From: Candidatus Bathyarchaeota archaeon
GTDB lineage: Archaea; Thermoproteota; Bathyarchaeia; 40CM-2-53-6
DNA: 18,774 bases
NCBI GenBank assembly: GCA_005883085.1
Contig: VBAY01000064.1
Span: forward strand, 1-18,774
Direction of reading: 5' to 3'
The notes below the pieces were generated by a model. The model was not told the origin of the DNA and made no database searches. It saw nothing but the letters and a program-made list of their open reading frames with translations. Below, one piece after another: positions 7,423 through 14,015 of this stretch. A program made the translations under genes and the position numbers. The first letter of the stretch is position 1. Each line of letters begins with the position of its first letter.

Positions 7423-8183
7423 GCACGCGTCTAATCCCGTTAATCATTGAGAGAGATGTACGGGTCCTCTTCTCCGACGCGTTCCTCGTCGCCATAATGT
7501 TCGCAAACTTTGCGATCGACCTGTTTGTGACGGCTGCAACCTTCGGTCGACTGGTTACAGGCCAAGGCGCGAACTATTTTCTCTTCATCGCACCGGGTTC
7601 GAATCTCATAACGGCCATGGTCGCCGCCTTCCAGTCAGGCAGAGATGTCTGGCGGGAAAAGTACATCAAAGACCTGACCTCATACCTCCTGACTCTTCCG
7701 GTGCAGAGGCCAGTTCTCGCCTTCTCAAGGGTTCTCGGCGGAGTTGTCAGGAGCGTAATCGCAACCTTCCCGGGGACGCTCGTCATATGCTACCTCTACG
7801 GAATACTCTTCACTTCCAAAGTCTTAGTCGCCTACCTGACAGTAGGCCTCTTTTCTCTGGGAATAGTCGGCCTTTCCATGGCTGTTTCCGCGTTCTCTTC
7901 AAGCATAGAAATGTGGGTCACAATCCGGAGCGTGATCCAGCTGTACCTGTCGTTTCTCAGCACCTTGTTCTATTCCGTAAGTGTGTTTCCAAGCATTCTG
8001 GCCCCGATTGTATCTTCAAACCCCATGACATGGGCTATACAGGCATTCCGGCAACTATCGCCAATTTCATTTGCACAAGTTCCCGCAGGCGATTCTCTAG
8101 GATCGATTTCGATCCTTGCAGGACCCTCGCTGGCCTTTGCATTGCTCGGAACAATCTGCTACATCTGGTACGCGAAGCTTTAG
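7419..8183 (+). CDS. ABC-2 type transporter permease (second subunit)
   Basis: A 254-residue integral membrane protein with about six hydrophobic segments and the same LLTLPVQRPVL motif as its neighbour, indicating an ABC-2 permease paralogue. Its ATG overlaps the previous stop as ATGA, a classic coupled start, so the two permeases are probably made in equal amounts and dimerise. Immediately after the stop, 8180-8197 forms a small TTAGCC/GGCTAA hairpin without a T-run, so its role in termination is doubtful. Confidence 0.88.
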   Translation: MSTRLIPLIIERDVRVLFSDAFLVAIMFANFAIDLFVTAATFGRLVTGQGANYFLFIAPGSNLITAMVAAFQSGRDVWREKYIKDLTSYLLTLPVQRPVLAFSRVLGGVVRSVIATFPGTLVICYLYGILFTSKVLVAYLTVGLFSLGIVGLSMAVSAFSSSIEMWVTIRSVIQLYLSFLSTLFYSVSVFPSILAPIVSSNPMTWAIQAFRQLSPISFAQVPAGDSLGSISILAGPSLAFALLGTICYIWYAKL

Positions 8184-8197
8184 CCGCCTAAGGCTAA
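8180..8197 (+). repeat. Small inverted repeat at the end of the ABC exporter operon
   Basis: TTAGCC and GGCTAA flank a 6-base loop and overlap the permease stop codon. It could fold in the 3' end of the transcript, but there is no following T-run of the kind expected for archaeal termination. The remaining sequence to 8405 shows no family-like coding. Confidence 0.35.
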
Positions 8198-8405
8198 CCT
8201 GCAGTTCAATACGAGTTACCTCCAGAAATCGTCAAGAGGCTGGAAAGTCTCTGTTTCGTAAGCGACAAGAAAGACCTTCAGAAAAAATACCTACGAGCAC
8301 TGAAATGGTTCAACCGAGTAATGACAGAAATTACGCGCTCAAACACGCGTCCACCATCGTTGGCATTGAGCATTTTGAAAGTTTGCGGTTTGAGCCACAA
8401 GCCCC

Positions 8406-8413
8406 TTTAATTT
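8406..8413 (+). promoter_or_regulatory. TATA-like box for the ZIP-like gene
   Basis: TTTAATTT about 30 nt before the ATG at 8440, predicting a start of transcription at or very near the first codon. Confidence 0.4.
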
Positions 8414-8439
8414 CAACTCGGCTATCATGCAAGCTAGCC

Positions 8440-9261
8440 ATGATAGGATTCATAGACAGCTTGCTTCCGTGGACCGCCGCAACTCTCATTCCAGCTTTTG
8501 TTGGGCTGTTCATCATAGTGTTGGCGGGAAATGTCTTGAAGGCGAAGCACCTAGCCGCCTTTTCACTGGGCATCTTTCTTTGGTTTTTCGTCGACACCAT
8601 ACGGGGCGCAGCAAGTCTTGATGTAATTGATGCGTTCTCAGCGAGCTTGGTTCAGATTGGAACGGTTGGACTCTTCGTCCTAGGCCTGATTGTGTTCTTT
8701 TCATTTGATCGCAATAGGAACGTTTTCTCTCCTCTGTTGGCGAATGGAAAGTACGGACTGGCGATACCTCTGCTAGTAGCCGTATCGGTTGGGATTCATG
8801 GACTGGGCGAGGGCGCGGCCTTCGGCGCCCTGGCCTCCCAGACGACTAGTGCAAACTTGCTTGACTCGTTCGCCGGGCCTACCGGGGGAGGGGTGAACGC
8901 CGTGGTATCATACGTATTGCACAAAGCGCTTGAACCAATGATGATAGGTGCATGCTATTGCATATACTCCACGGAGCAAGGTAAGAGCAGTGCAGGCCGC
9001 CTTAAGGATCTTCTCCTGCTGACTATCACGTTCGCGATTCCCTCGCTAGTTGGCGCTGCCAGCGGCTATTACTTGACGTACAACACCACCTATTTCTACG
9101 CGCTTGGGACCGGAGCATCAATCTACGCTGCTGTAAGACTCGCCGGACCCTTGTATGACAATACGCAACCAACAAGCTCGAAGGAGTCGATCAAGATGGC
9201 CTTCTTGATTGCCCTTGGTGTTCTAGTCATCTATTTCGCGGCTCTATTCCATTCAGGCTAG
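8440..9261 (+). CDS. ZIP-like membrane protein, putative metal transporter
   Basis: From the ATG at 8440, a 273-residue protein with about eight hydrophobic segments. Two of them carry H-x3-E motifs: H120-GLG-E124 (IHGLGEGAAFGALA) and H161-KAL-E165 (LHKALEPMMIG). These resemble the HNxPEG and H(K)xPE metal-binding helices IV and V of ZIP transporters. The Pro usual in both motifs is missing, so this is a distant member or another protein using the same scaffold. The open frame extends upstream to 8116, but that part overlaps the permease gene and is not membrane-like. A TTTAATTT at 8406-8413 lies about 30 nt before this ATG, fitting a leaderless transcript. The nearby metal regulator and transporter agree with a metal role. 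Confidence 0.62.
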   Translation: MIGFIDSLLPWTAATLIPAFVGLFIIVLAGNVLKAKHLAAFSLGIFLWFFVDTIRGAASLDVIDAFSASLVQIGTVGLFVLGLIVFFSFDRNRNVFSPLLANGKYGLAIPLLVAVSVGIHGLGEGAAFGALASQTTSANLLDSFAGPTGGGVNAVVSYVLHKALEPMMIGACYCIYSTEQGKSSAGRLKDLLLLTITFAIPSLVGAASGYYLTYNTTYFYALGTGASIYAAVRLAGPLYDNTQPTSSKESIKMAFLIALGVLVIYFAALFHSG

Positions 9262-9328
9262 AATTAGACCGCTATCGCGATTCTCGCGTCGACTCAGAGC
9301 GGCGTGAGTTCGATGGAGGTGTCGGGTT

Positions 9329-9391
9329 TCAAGCCTATCCGAACTGAGGCGCTAATTTCTCTGTCTACCTCTGAACTTTGTCAAGCCTATC
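9329..9391 (+). repeat. Pair of 11-base direct repeats
   Basis: TCAAGCCTATC occurs at 9329-9339 and again at 9381-9391, the second copy overlapping the 3' end of the NikR-like gene. Both sit in the convergent region between it and the ZIP-like gene. I see no further copies nearby; it may be chance. Confidence 0.3.
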
Positions 9392-9773
9392 GGACCACGA
9401 GGAGCCTGACGGTTTTTAGCTTCTTCTCTTTCTGGAAAGCACTAGTCATTGAAGCGACTTTCCTCCCTTCCCCCTCTAGGAGAAAAAGTTCGAAGCAGTT
9501 GTTTTGGCCCATCTTGTTGTGAATGTGAGTTCGCACAATGTCATCGTAGGCATGCTTCAATCGAGTGATTGGCTCTTCATTTGACTCATCGTGTGTAACT
9601 ACAAGAATTGCAGCTACTCGGCCGGCGAGTGACGCTTTCTCTCTGGAGTCGGAAAGCAGGAGGCGTATTGCGGCTCTGACTATATCGGATCTTCCGGCGT
9701 ATCCTTGGGATTCCTGGATCGCAGTCATCGACTCGATTAGTTCGTCAGGAAGGGAGACGCTAACGATTGGCAT
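9387..9773 (-). CDS. NikR-like ribbon-helix-helix metal-responsive regulator
   Basis: A 128-residue protein. Residues 1-45 form a ribbon-helix-helix DNA-binding domain (IVSVSLPDELIESM, then GRSDIVRAAIRLLL). Residues 53-128 look like the ACT-type nickel domain of NikR. Aligned on the Cys of CFELFLLEG, its H74, H85 and C93 correspond to E. coli NikR nickel ligands H76, H87 and C95, but the H89 position is K87. An extra His, H83, lies two residues before H85. It should bind DNA as a tetramer and respond to Ni or another metal with changed coordination. It is divergent from a NicO-like transporter across a 103-nt AT-rich gap. GAGGA sits about 7 nt before the ATG. NikR is normally about 130-150 residues, so it is full length. 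Confidence 0.8.
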   Translation of the reverse strand: MPIVSVSLPDELIESMTAIQESQGYAGRSDIVRAAIRLLLSDSREKASLAGRVAAILVVTHDESNEEPITRLKHAYDDIVRTHIHNKMGQNNCFELFLLEGEGRKVASMTSAFQKEKKLKTVRLLVVR

Positions 9774-9790
9774 CTGCTCGTCCTCGCACT

Positions 9791-9831
9791 GTTAATAACC
9801 TTCAACTTCTCACTTATATCAGTCTTATTAA
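9791..9831. promoter_or_regulatory. Candidate operator region between the NikR-like and NicO-like genes
   Basis: The divergent gap contains GTTAATAAC (9791-9799; symmetric GTTA/TAAC arms around one base) and CTTATTAA (9824-9831), whose TTATTAA is the inverse of the TTAATAA in the first. RHH regulators such as NikR bind spaced inverted half-sites, so these are reasonable operator candidates. The region is strongly AT-rich, so the repeats may be partly compositional. Confidence 0.35.
9814..9820 (-). promoter_or_regulatory. TATA-like box for the NikR-like gene
   Basis: GATATAA on the minus strand, about 44 nt before the ATG. It predicts a leader of about 17 nt containing the GAGGA ribosome site. 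It lies between the two candidate operator half-sites, which would allow autoregulation. Confidence 0.4.
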
Positions 9832-9844
9832 ATTCTGGAAAATA

Positions 9845-9854
9845 CTTAATAATT
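9845..9854 (+). promoter_or_regulatory. TATA-like box for the NicO-like transporter
   Basis: CTTAATAATT preceded by GGAAAATA (BRE-like). It lies about 28 nt before the GTG at 9877, as expected for a leaderless archaeal transcript. Confidence 0.5.
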
Positions 9855-9876
9855 CCCATCTCAAGTCTCGACCACC

Positions 9877-10746
9877 GTGACCGCTTTCATCCCTGAATGG
9901 ATAGTTCTCCTCCTAGGGTCGCTAGGGCTTGGAATGCTGCACGGGGTGATCCCTGACGAACACACGTGGCCCATCACCTTTAGCTATTCTGTAGGCTCGG
10001 CGACCGGGCGGGGCGGCATGCTCTCAGGATTATTTTTCGCCTCAGCTTTCACGGCTCAACGGGCGATCATGGCTCAACTCGTCTACTTCGCGCTCGCCAG
10101 CTACCTCGCCTTCGATGAAGGCTTGAACTCGGTGGTCTATTTGGCCGTCGGGGTCGCCATGTCAATCGCAGGATATCTAATCCTGTCCAACAGATTGCCA
10201 TCCTGGCATCCTTTAGCCCATTTCTTGCGAACTCGTGGTCGGACACACTATGACGAGAAGGGTGCCTCAAGACGAGTCCCGACACGCTGGTGTGTGATCC
10301 ATGGGTTCATCGCAGGATTCGGTGTCGACACGGGTCTATTCACTACATTCGTCTACTTAGTCGCTGTTCCAGCGATGCCGGCATCATACCTGGGGTTCGC
10401 TCCTGGAGCCGCCTTTGGGTTGGGAACGCTAGCTGTGCTATTGGCAATCGGTTCGGTGTTCGGTGGTGTCCTCCAGATCGCCAAGAAATGGGGTCCTGAA
10501 CGCGTTCAGCTCTTCGGCACAAGAGTTGGAGCACGAAGCTTGTTTTACGGTGGAATAATATTCGTCATCGCGGGAATACTCTTCCGAACTGGTCTACAAG
10601 ACGCGATTCCCCTAGACTTCGGGAATCTGATCGTCCTCGCATTCATGATAGGAGTAATCGTCCCCGTAATGATCGTTACCTGGAAAGAAGTTAGGCAAGA
10701 GCCTAGAGAAGGAGAGCTCAAGGTTCAACCAGCAAGTCATTCTTGA
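9877..10746 (+). CDS. NicO/UreH-like nickel or cobalt transporter family membrane protein
   Basis: A 289-residue polytopic membrane protein with about six to seven hydrophobic helices. The first helix carries HGVIPDEH (H22, D27, H29), close to the H-x4-D-H signature of nickel/cobalt permeases. A matching second-half helix reads VIHGFIAGFGVDTG (H142, D151), giving the two-fold pseudo-repeat of this transporter class. The central cytoplasmic loop has several His residues (H111, H115, H124). The start is GTG with no ribosome site, consistent with leaderless initiation from the TATA-like box 28 nt upstream. Its divergence from a NikR-like regulator supports nickel or a similar metal as cargo and suggests metal-dependent repression. 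Direction (uptake or efflux) cannot be told. Confidence 0.7.
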   Translation: MTAFIPEWIVLLLGSLGLGMLHGVIPDEHTWPITFSYSVGSATGRGGMLSGLFFASAFTAQRAIMAQLVYFALASYLAFDEGLNSVVYLAVGVAMSIAGYLILSNRLPSWHPLAHFLRTRGRTHYDEKGASRRVPTRWCVIHGFIAGFGVDTGLFTTFVYLVAVPAMPASYLGFAPGAAFGLGTLAVLLAIGSVFGGVLQIAKKWGPERVQLFGTRVGARSLFYGGIIFVIAGILFRTGLQDAIPLDFGNLIVLAFMIGVIVPVMIVTWKEVRQEPREGELKVQPASHS

Positions 10747-10806
10747 AGACTTCATGTCGCTCGCTTCTGAAAGATGTTTTGGTTCCCACCTCGAGCCGTT
10801 CTGTGC

Positions 10807-10816
10807 TTTTTAATAC
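10807..10816 (+). promoter_or_regulatory. TATA-like box upstream of the GH15 gene
   Basis: TTTTTAATAC. About 25 nt downstream lies an ATG (10836) that opens a three-codon frame closed by TAG at 10845-10847. A leader of roughly 180 nt would remain before the GH15 start. Confidence 0.45.
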
Positions 10817-10822
10817 GACGTT

Positions 10823-11017
10823 GTGGTCGTTGACTATGGAACAGTAGAGATAGTGGGTGTCCCCCAACGTCTCGATGGATTCGACAACCCAGCCCATGAC
10901 AAAACGGAATCGGGTCGTTTGAACCGCGTCTTGACCGCTAGGCTAGGATGTATGAACGAATGGGAACCGAAATTTTTGACGGGTCTGTCGCGCGAGCTAA
11001 AGGCTGAAGACGCTTGA
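10823..11017 (+). CDS. Small hypothetical ORF overlapping the GH15 start
   Basis: A 64-codon open frame whose TGA stop overlaps the TTG start of the GH15 gene (TTGA), the arrangement of a translationally coupled pair. I do not recognise the product; it is hydrophilic with no motif. The GTG first codon lies only about 7 nt after the TATA-like box, so that start would not be transcribed from this promoter. A shorter version from the ATG at 10952 (21 residues, preceded by AGGATGT) is possible. It may equally be just leader sequence. Confidence 0.22.
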   Translation: MVVDYGTVEIVGVPQRLDGFDNPAHDKTESGRLNRVLTARLGCMNEWEPKFLTGLSRELKAEDA

Positions 11018-12831
11018 CAGGATTCCCGATTCCAGTCCAAACCGAATACAAGCAGATCGGAGCCTACGGGGCGATTGGTAATACGAGGACCGTGGCACTT
11101 GTGGGCTATGATGGATCGATTGATTGGTGTTGTATGCCAAGATTCGACTCGCCCAGTGTATTTGCGGCTATACTCGACAGACGCATTGGAGGCAGCTGGT
11201 CCCTCGCGCCTGTCAAGAAAGGCCAAGCCTCTCAGAGCTATGTGAAAAATACCAACATTCTAGCCACCGAGTTCGATGTCAACGGTTCGAGAGTCGTCGC
11301 TACAGATTTCATGCCCTGCTCCAATTCTCGAGAAGCATGGGCCACCCCGCCAGAGATTCATAGAATCTTGTACTGTGTCAAAGGAAGAATGAAGCTTCGG
11401 CTAAACCTCAAGCCGCGCTTCAACTACGGGCTCGTCCAGCCTGTCGTAAAGATGGATGGGAGGAACGCCTCGTTCAGGGGTCCGCGAGACGAGATAGTCC
11501 TCGCATCTAGCCTCAAGCTCAAGCCTCCCCTCAAGGGGGGTCTCTCGAGAGACTTCGAGATGTTCCAAGGGGATCGAGAGGTCTTCGTTCTGAGCTATGG
11601 AGAAGCCGAGCCCCGTCAGGTGGAGGAATACAACAGCACCGAACAATTGAGATACACGGAGATTTTCTGGAAATCCTGGGTCCGAAAGCTACGGTACAAA
11701 GGCAGATGGCGCAGGGAAGTCATACGGTCCGCGTTGACTTTGAAGCTCTTGATATATTCGCCCACAGGAGCGATTGTCGCTGCTCCCACAACGTCTCTGC
11801 CCGAGGCTTCTGGTCAGGGCATGAACTGGGACTACCGTTTCTCTTGGCTCCGTGACTCTGCTCACTCACTCTGGGCTTTCCGTCTCCTTGGCGACATTAG
11901 CGAGGCAGAGAGATATCTTCGCTGGCTGATCGAGACAGATCCCGCCTTGGACCTCAATCTTAACCTGATGTATACCATTCAGGGCCAGCCTGTCAATGAA
12001 GAGAGAACCTTGTCACGGCTGGAGGGCTATCGAGGCAACAAGCCGGTGAGGGTAGGTAACGCCGCCGCACAACAATTCCAGATGGACGCGTACGCGTACA
12101 TGCTAGACGCCCTCTACTTCTCGACGAGACATGGCGTAACAGTCACCCGTGACATGTACTATCGTTTCGTCAAGCCTCTGGCCACCTTCATCGTTGAGAA
12201 CTGGCGGCTGCCTGGAAACGGAATCTGGGAGATTCGAGGCAAGAAACGACACTATGTTGAGACCAAGGCTTGGTGCTACGCCGGACTGGATAGAGCAGTC
12301 GCGATAGCCAAGGCTTCCAACCATAACGAGGATACACCAGAGTGGCGAACCGCGATGAGAGAGATAAAACGGGAAGTCCTCAACAAGGGCTGGTCAAGCC
12401 AGAAGAAAGCATTTCGGATGCACTATGAAAGTGACGATCTCGACTCAGCCAATCTAATGATGCCCCTAATGGGATTTCTCGATCCCAGAGACAAAAGAAT
12501 TGTCAACACTGTTGACGCGATCATTAGGGAACTTGCACGGTATTCGATGCTTTATCGCTACAGACTTAGACGGGGACGAAAGAACAAGGAAGGAGCATTC
12601 ATAGTCTGCAGCTTCTGGCTGGTGGCCTGTCTCGCAAAGATCGGCCGTACCGAGGAGGCCCTACGGATCTTCAAGGACCTAATTGCCTACTCTAACCATC
12701 TGGGTTTGTACTCGGAGGAGATTAATCCGGAGAATCTGGAGTTGATGGGAAATTTTCCGCAGGCCTTCAGTCACATGGGGCTCATAATGGCAGCCTACGA
12801 ACTAGACCAAGCGATAGACAGGAGAGAATGA
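11014..12831 (+). CDS. Glycoside hydrolase family 15 enzyme (glucoamylase/trehalase type)
   Basis: A 605-residue GH15 protein. The N-terminal beta-sandwich domain (about 1-230) begins with the typical IGAYGAIGNTRTVALVGYDGSIDW and PRFDSPSVFAAILD. The C-terminal (alpha/alpha)6 barrel (about 240-600) contains the substrate-binding NWDYRFSWLRDSA, the general acid E406 in GNGIWEIRG, and the general base E568 in GLYSEEINPE. No signal peptide or membrane segment is visible, so it is likely cytoplasmic and would hydrolyse alpha-glucosidic bonds in oligosaccharides, trehalose or glycogen-derived dextrins. GH15 members of archaea and actinobacteria include both glucoamylases and trehalases, and the sequence alone does not decide. 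The start is TTG, consistent with where the family homology begins. Confidence 0.92.
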   Translation: MTGFPIPVQTEYKQIGAYGAIGNTRTVALVGYDGSIDWCCMPRFDSPSVFAAILDRRIGGSWSLAPVKKGQASQSYVKNTNILATEFDVNGSRVVATDFMPCSNSREAWATPPEIHRILYCVKGRMKLRLNLKPRFNYGLVQPVVKMDGRNASFRGPRDEIVLASSLKLKPPLKGGLSRDFEMFQGDREVFVLSYGEAEPRQVEEYNSTEQLRYTEIFWKSWVRKLRYKGRWRREVIRSALTLKLLIYSPTGAIVAAPTTSLPEASGQGMNWDYRFSWLRDSAHSLWAFRLLGDISEAERYLRWLIETDPALDLNLNLMYTIQGQPVNEERTLSRLEGYRGNKPVRVGNAAAQQFQMDAYAYMLDALYFSTRHGVTVTRDMYYRFVKPLATFIVENWRLPGNGIWEIRGKKRHYVETKAWCYAGLDRAVAIAKASNHNEDTPEWRTAMREIKREVLNKGWSSQKKAFRMHYESDDLDSANLMMPLMGFLDPRDKRIVNTVDAIIRELARYSMLYRYRLRRGRKNKEGAFIVCSFWLVACLAKIGRTEEALRIFKDLIAYSNHLGLYSEEINPENLELMGNFPQAFSHMGLIMAAYELDQAIDRRE

Positions 12832-12879
12832 ATCCATCGCCGAATAAGATAGTTTTGCTCAATTGTCTGGAAGAAAAAG

Positions 12880-13410
12880 TCACCAGTCTGAACGCCACTG
12901 AATGTTGAATGTGCCTCCATTGTAGACTAGCGGTGTTAGCGGGATATCAGCGACCTGACTCGCGGGGACCTCGTACGAGAGGCTGCCAGAGACCTCCGTC
13001 TGGTTCGAAAGGACTTGAGGTGTTAGCGGCTTCGCAAGACGTGAGATTGCGTCCAAAGCGGCAGGGTACTTGACGCCATTGATGAGTAGATCGAACTGGG
13101 ATGGACCTACTTGGAAGCTCTGGTAACCGCAGTTCATTATCGTTAGGGAGAAGTCGACGAATACAGATCCAGACTGGGGAACCCCTACGTTTGTATCGTT
13201 TGTGCTGGTCAGGGTGTGCGCTATATCGATTTCTTGGGTCTGCTCAGGTGGGATTGTACTAGTCTGAGGGAGAAAGCGAGGAAGCCAAAAGGGAATGCTC
13301 GCGACGAGCGCGCAACAGAGCAGTATGACCCCGGCTACGAGGTACTTCTTTCTTCGGCGTGAAACGCGAGCCTTGTAAGACTTTTCCGACCTCGGCCTAT
13401 TCTGGCTCAT
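12880..13410 (-). CDS. Membrane-anchored DUF4352-like protein
   Basis: A 176-residue protein with a basic N-terminus, one hydrophobic anchor (about 23-45) and an extracytoplasmic domain of about 110 residues. That domain's pattern (VDFSLTIMNCGYQSF, then QFDLLINGVKY, then GSLSYEVPAS) matches the immunoglobulin-like DUF4352 fold. Such domains are found on many exported archaeal and Gram-positive proteins and have no fixed function. A TATA-like GATTTATC at 13441-13448 on the minus strand lies about 33 nt before the ATG, implying a very short leader. It converges on the GH15 gene with a 48-nt gap. Confidence 0.65.
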   Translation of the reverse strand: MSQNRPRSEKSYKARVSRRRKKYLVAGVILLCCALVASIPFWLPRFLPQTSTIPPEQTQEIDIAHTLTSTNDTNVGVPQSGSVFVDFSLTIMNCGYQSFQVGPSQFDLLINGVKYPAALDAISRLAKPLTPQVLSNQTEVSGSLSYEVPASQVADIPLTPLVYNGGTFNIQWRSDW

Positions 13411-13532
13411 GCCGATAAAGAATAATGGTCTTTCCTTCTGATAAATCTACACCCCTGCTCTCTCGGAGGTCTGAACGGAAGAAGCGAATCCAGAGGGGCC
13501 CGTATGCTTAGCCCTAGGAGAATTCCAATCTC

Positions 13533-13615
13533 TCTACGACGAGGTCTGGAAGGTCCGCTCTCCTTGATAGACCTCGTAGAACATTACCTCGAAGTAATGG
13601 TACTCTCTTGGTACC
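13533..13615. other. Strongly folded intergenic segment: three consecutive hairpins
   Basis: Three inverted repeats follow one another. First, TCTACG-ACG-AGGTCT (13533-13547) pairs with AGACCTCGTAGA (13569-13580): 12 base pairs with a 3-base bulge, and an inner AAGG/CCTT hairpin in the loop. Second, CATTAC (13582-13587) pairs with GTAATG (13594-13599). Third, GGTAC (13599-13603) pairs with GTACC (13611-13615). It lies 63 nt downstream of tRNA-Leu on that strand. It could be a small structured RNA, a 3' element of the tRNA transcript, or DNA-level symmetry. The rest of 13449-13677 shows no recognisable gene. Confidence 0.45.
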
Positions 13616-13725
13616 CTTCCTTCTTCAGGAAGATGGCATGTCCCAGAACCCTTCCATTTTGCACTGGAGAACGTTCCTGGTGCGGGGGGTGGGATTCGAA
13701 CCCACGAAGGCCTACGCCACGGGAT

Positions 13726-13782
13726 AGCACACCCGCGTTTGGCTAGGGCATCAATCATTCTGATGCCTTTGCCGTATTGGGT
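13726..13782 (-). other. Canonical (37/38) tRNA-Leu intron, 57 nt
   Basis: It sits after G37 of the anticodon loop. The exon CTCA can pair with intron TGTG (one T-T mismatch), next to 3-base bulges AG|A and CT|A. An inner CCC/GGG helix and a strong intron hairpin GGCATCA/TGATGCC follow, as expected for a bulge-helix-bulge substrate of the archaeal splicing endonuclease. Confidence 0.8.
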
Positions 13783-13789
13783 CTTGAGT

Positions 13790-13813
13790 GTAGCGCGCGC
13801 GTGCTAGGCGCGA
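13790..13813 (-). other. Non-canonical (30/31) tRNA-Leu intron, 24 nt
   Basis: It interrupts the anticodon stem between G30 and A31. The exon GGCG pairs with intron CGCT (one G-U), with bulges GG|T and AC|A and an inner CGCG/CGCG helix. Removal restores a five-pair CGGGA/TCCCG anticodon stem. Confidence 0.7.
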
Positions 13814-13822
13814 CCCGCCCAT

Positions 13823-13834
13823 TTGGTCAGATGT
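13823..13834 (-). other. Possible D-loop (21/22) tRNA-Leu intron, 12 nt
   Basis: The exon GGTC (13837-13840) pairs perfectly with GACC (13825-13828). Both 3-base bulges read AA|A, but there is a loop instead of an inner helix (a bulge-helix-loop form). Removal leaves GGTCAAATGG, a normal tRNA-Leu D-arm half. The alternative is an unusually long D loop carrying a hairpin. Confidence 0.55.
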
Positions 13835-13882
13835 TTGACCTGACTCTGGTACCCCCGCTCGGAAGCCACTCGTTATCCTTCT

Positions 13883-13892
13883 CAAATATGCC
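13883..13892 (-). promoter_or_regulatory. TATA-like box for tRNA-Leu
   Basis: GGCATATTTG on the minus strand, about 30 nt before the 5' end of the tRNA, next to the palindrome CCTTAAGG (13891-13898). Confidence 0.45.
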
Positions 13893-13968
13893 TTAAGGCG
13901 CATCATCATCGTCCCGACTGGTTGCCAAAGGGTCTCAATCGCCCATCTCACTTCGGAGTCGCCCCAAA

Positions 13969-13977
13969 GATATTATT
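13969..13977 (+). promoter_or_regulatory. TATA-like box for the His-rich anchored protein gene
   Basis: GATATTATT about 43 nt before the ATG at 14016. It predicts a leader of about 17 nt, within which AGGAC lies 7 nt before the start. Confidence 0.4.
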
Positions 13978-14015
13978 GCTCGGATTCAATTCCCGCCCTA
14001 AGCAGGACGCTCTCG

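Larger units (their letters stand above)
13678..13858 (-). tRNA. tRNA-Leu(CAA), interrupted by probably three introns
   Basis: The ends pair perfectly: GCGGGGG (13852-13858) with CCCCCGC (13682-13688), then A73 and an encoded CCA. The T arm is GTGGG-TTCGAAT-CCCAC, and the variable arm is GGC-GTAG-GCC as in class II tRNAs. A normal anticodon arm, CGGGA-CTCAAGA-TCCCG with anticodon CAA, appears only when 24 nt (13790-13813) and 57 nt (13726-13782) are removed. The D arm (CCA/TGG, loop with GG) becomes normal only when 12 nt (13823-13834) are removed. The spliced molecule is 88 nt including CCA, usual for tRNA-Leu. The acceptor stem, long variable arm and CTCAAGA loop identify Leu reading UUG codons. 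Confidence 0.9.

Noticed and set aside
8180..8197. Intrinsic terminator after the ABC exporter.
   Set aside because: The 6-bp stem is not followed by a T-run, so I list it only as an inverted repeat.
8116..8439. N-terminal extension of the ZIP-like protein (open frame back into the permease gene).
   Set aside because: It overlaps the permease gene out of frame, is not membrane-like, and a TATA-like box sits just before the ATG at 8440.
10834..11226. 130-codon minus-strand ORF upstream of and overlapping GH15.
   Set aside because: It largely mirrors the GH15 coding strand and leader, with no recognisable motif; treated as a shadow frame.
13533..13615. SRP RNA helix 8, because the first hairpin contains GGTCTGGAAGG.
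   Set aside because: The asymmetric internal loop and flanking helices of SRP RNA are missing, and the GGAA does not cap a stem in the fold.
13726..13782. Box C/D guide RNA inside the large tRNA-Leu intron, as in haloarchaeal tRNA-Trp.
   Set aside because: There are TGATG-like bases but no proper pair of C and D boxes with guide spacing.
13950..14010. GGATTCAATTCCCGCC as a T arm of a plus-strand tRNA.
   Set aside because: Two of five stem pairs mismatch and no acceptor partner lies upstream.
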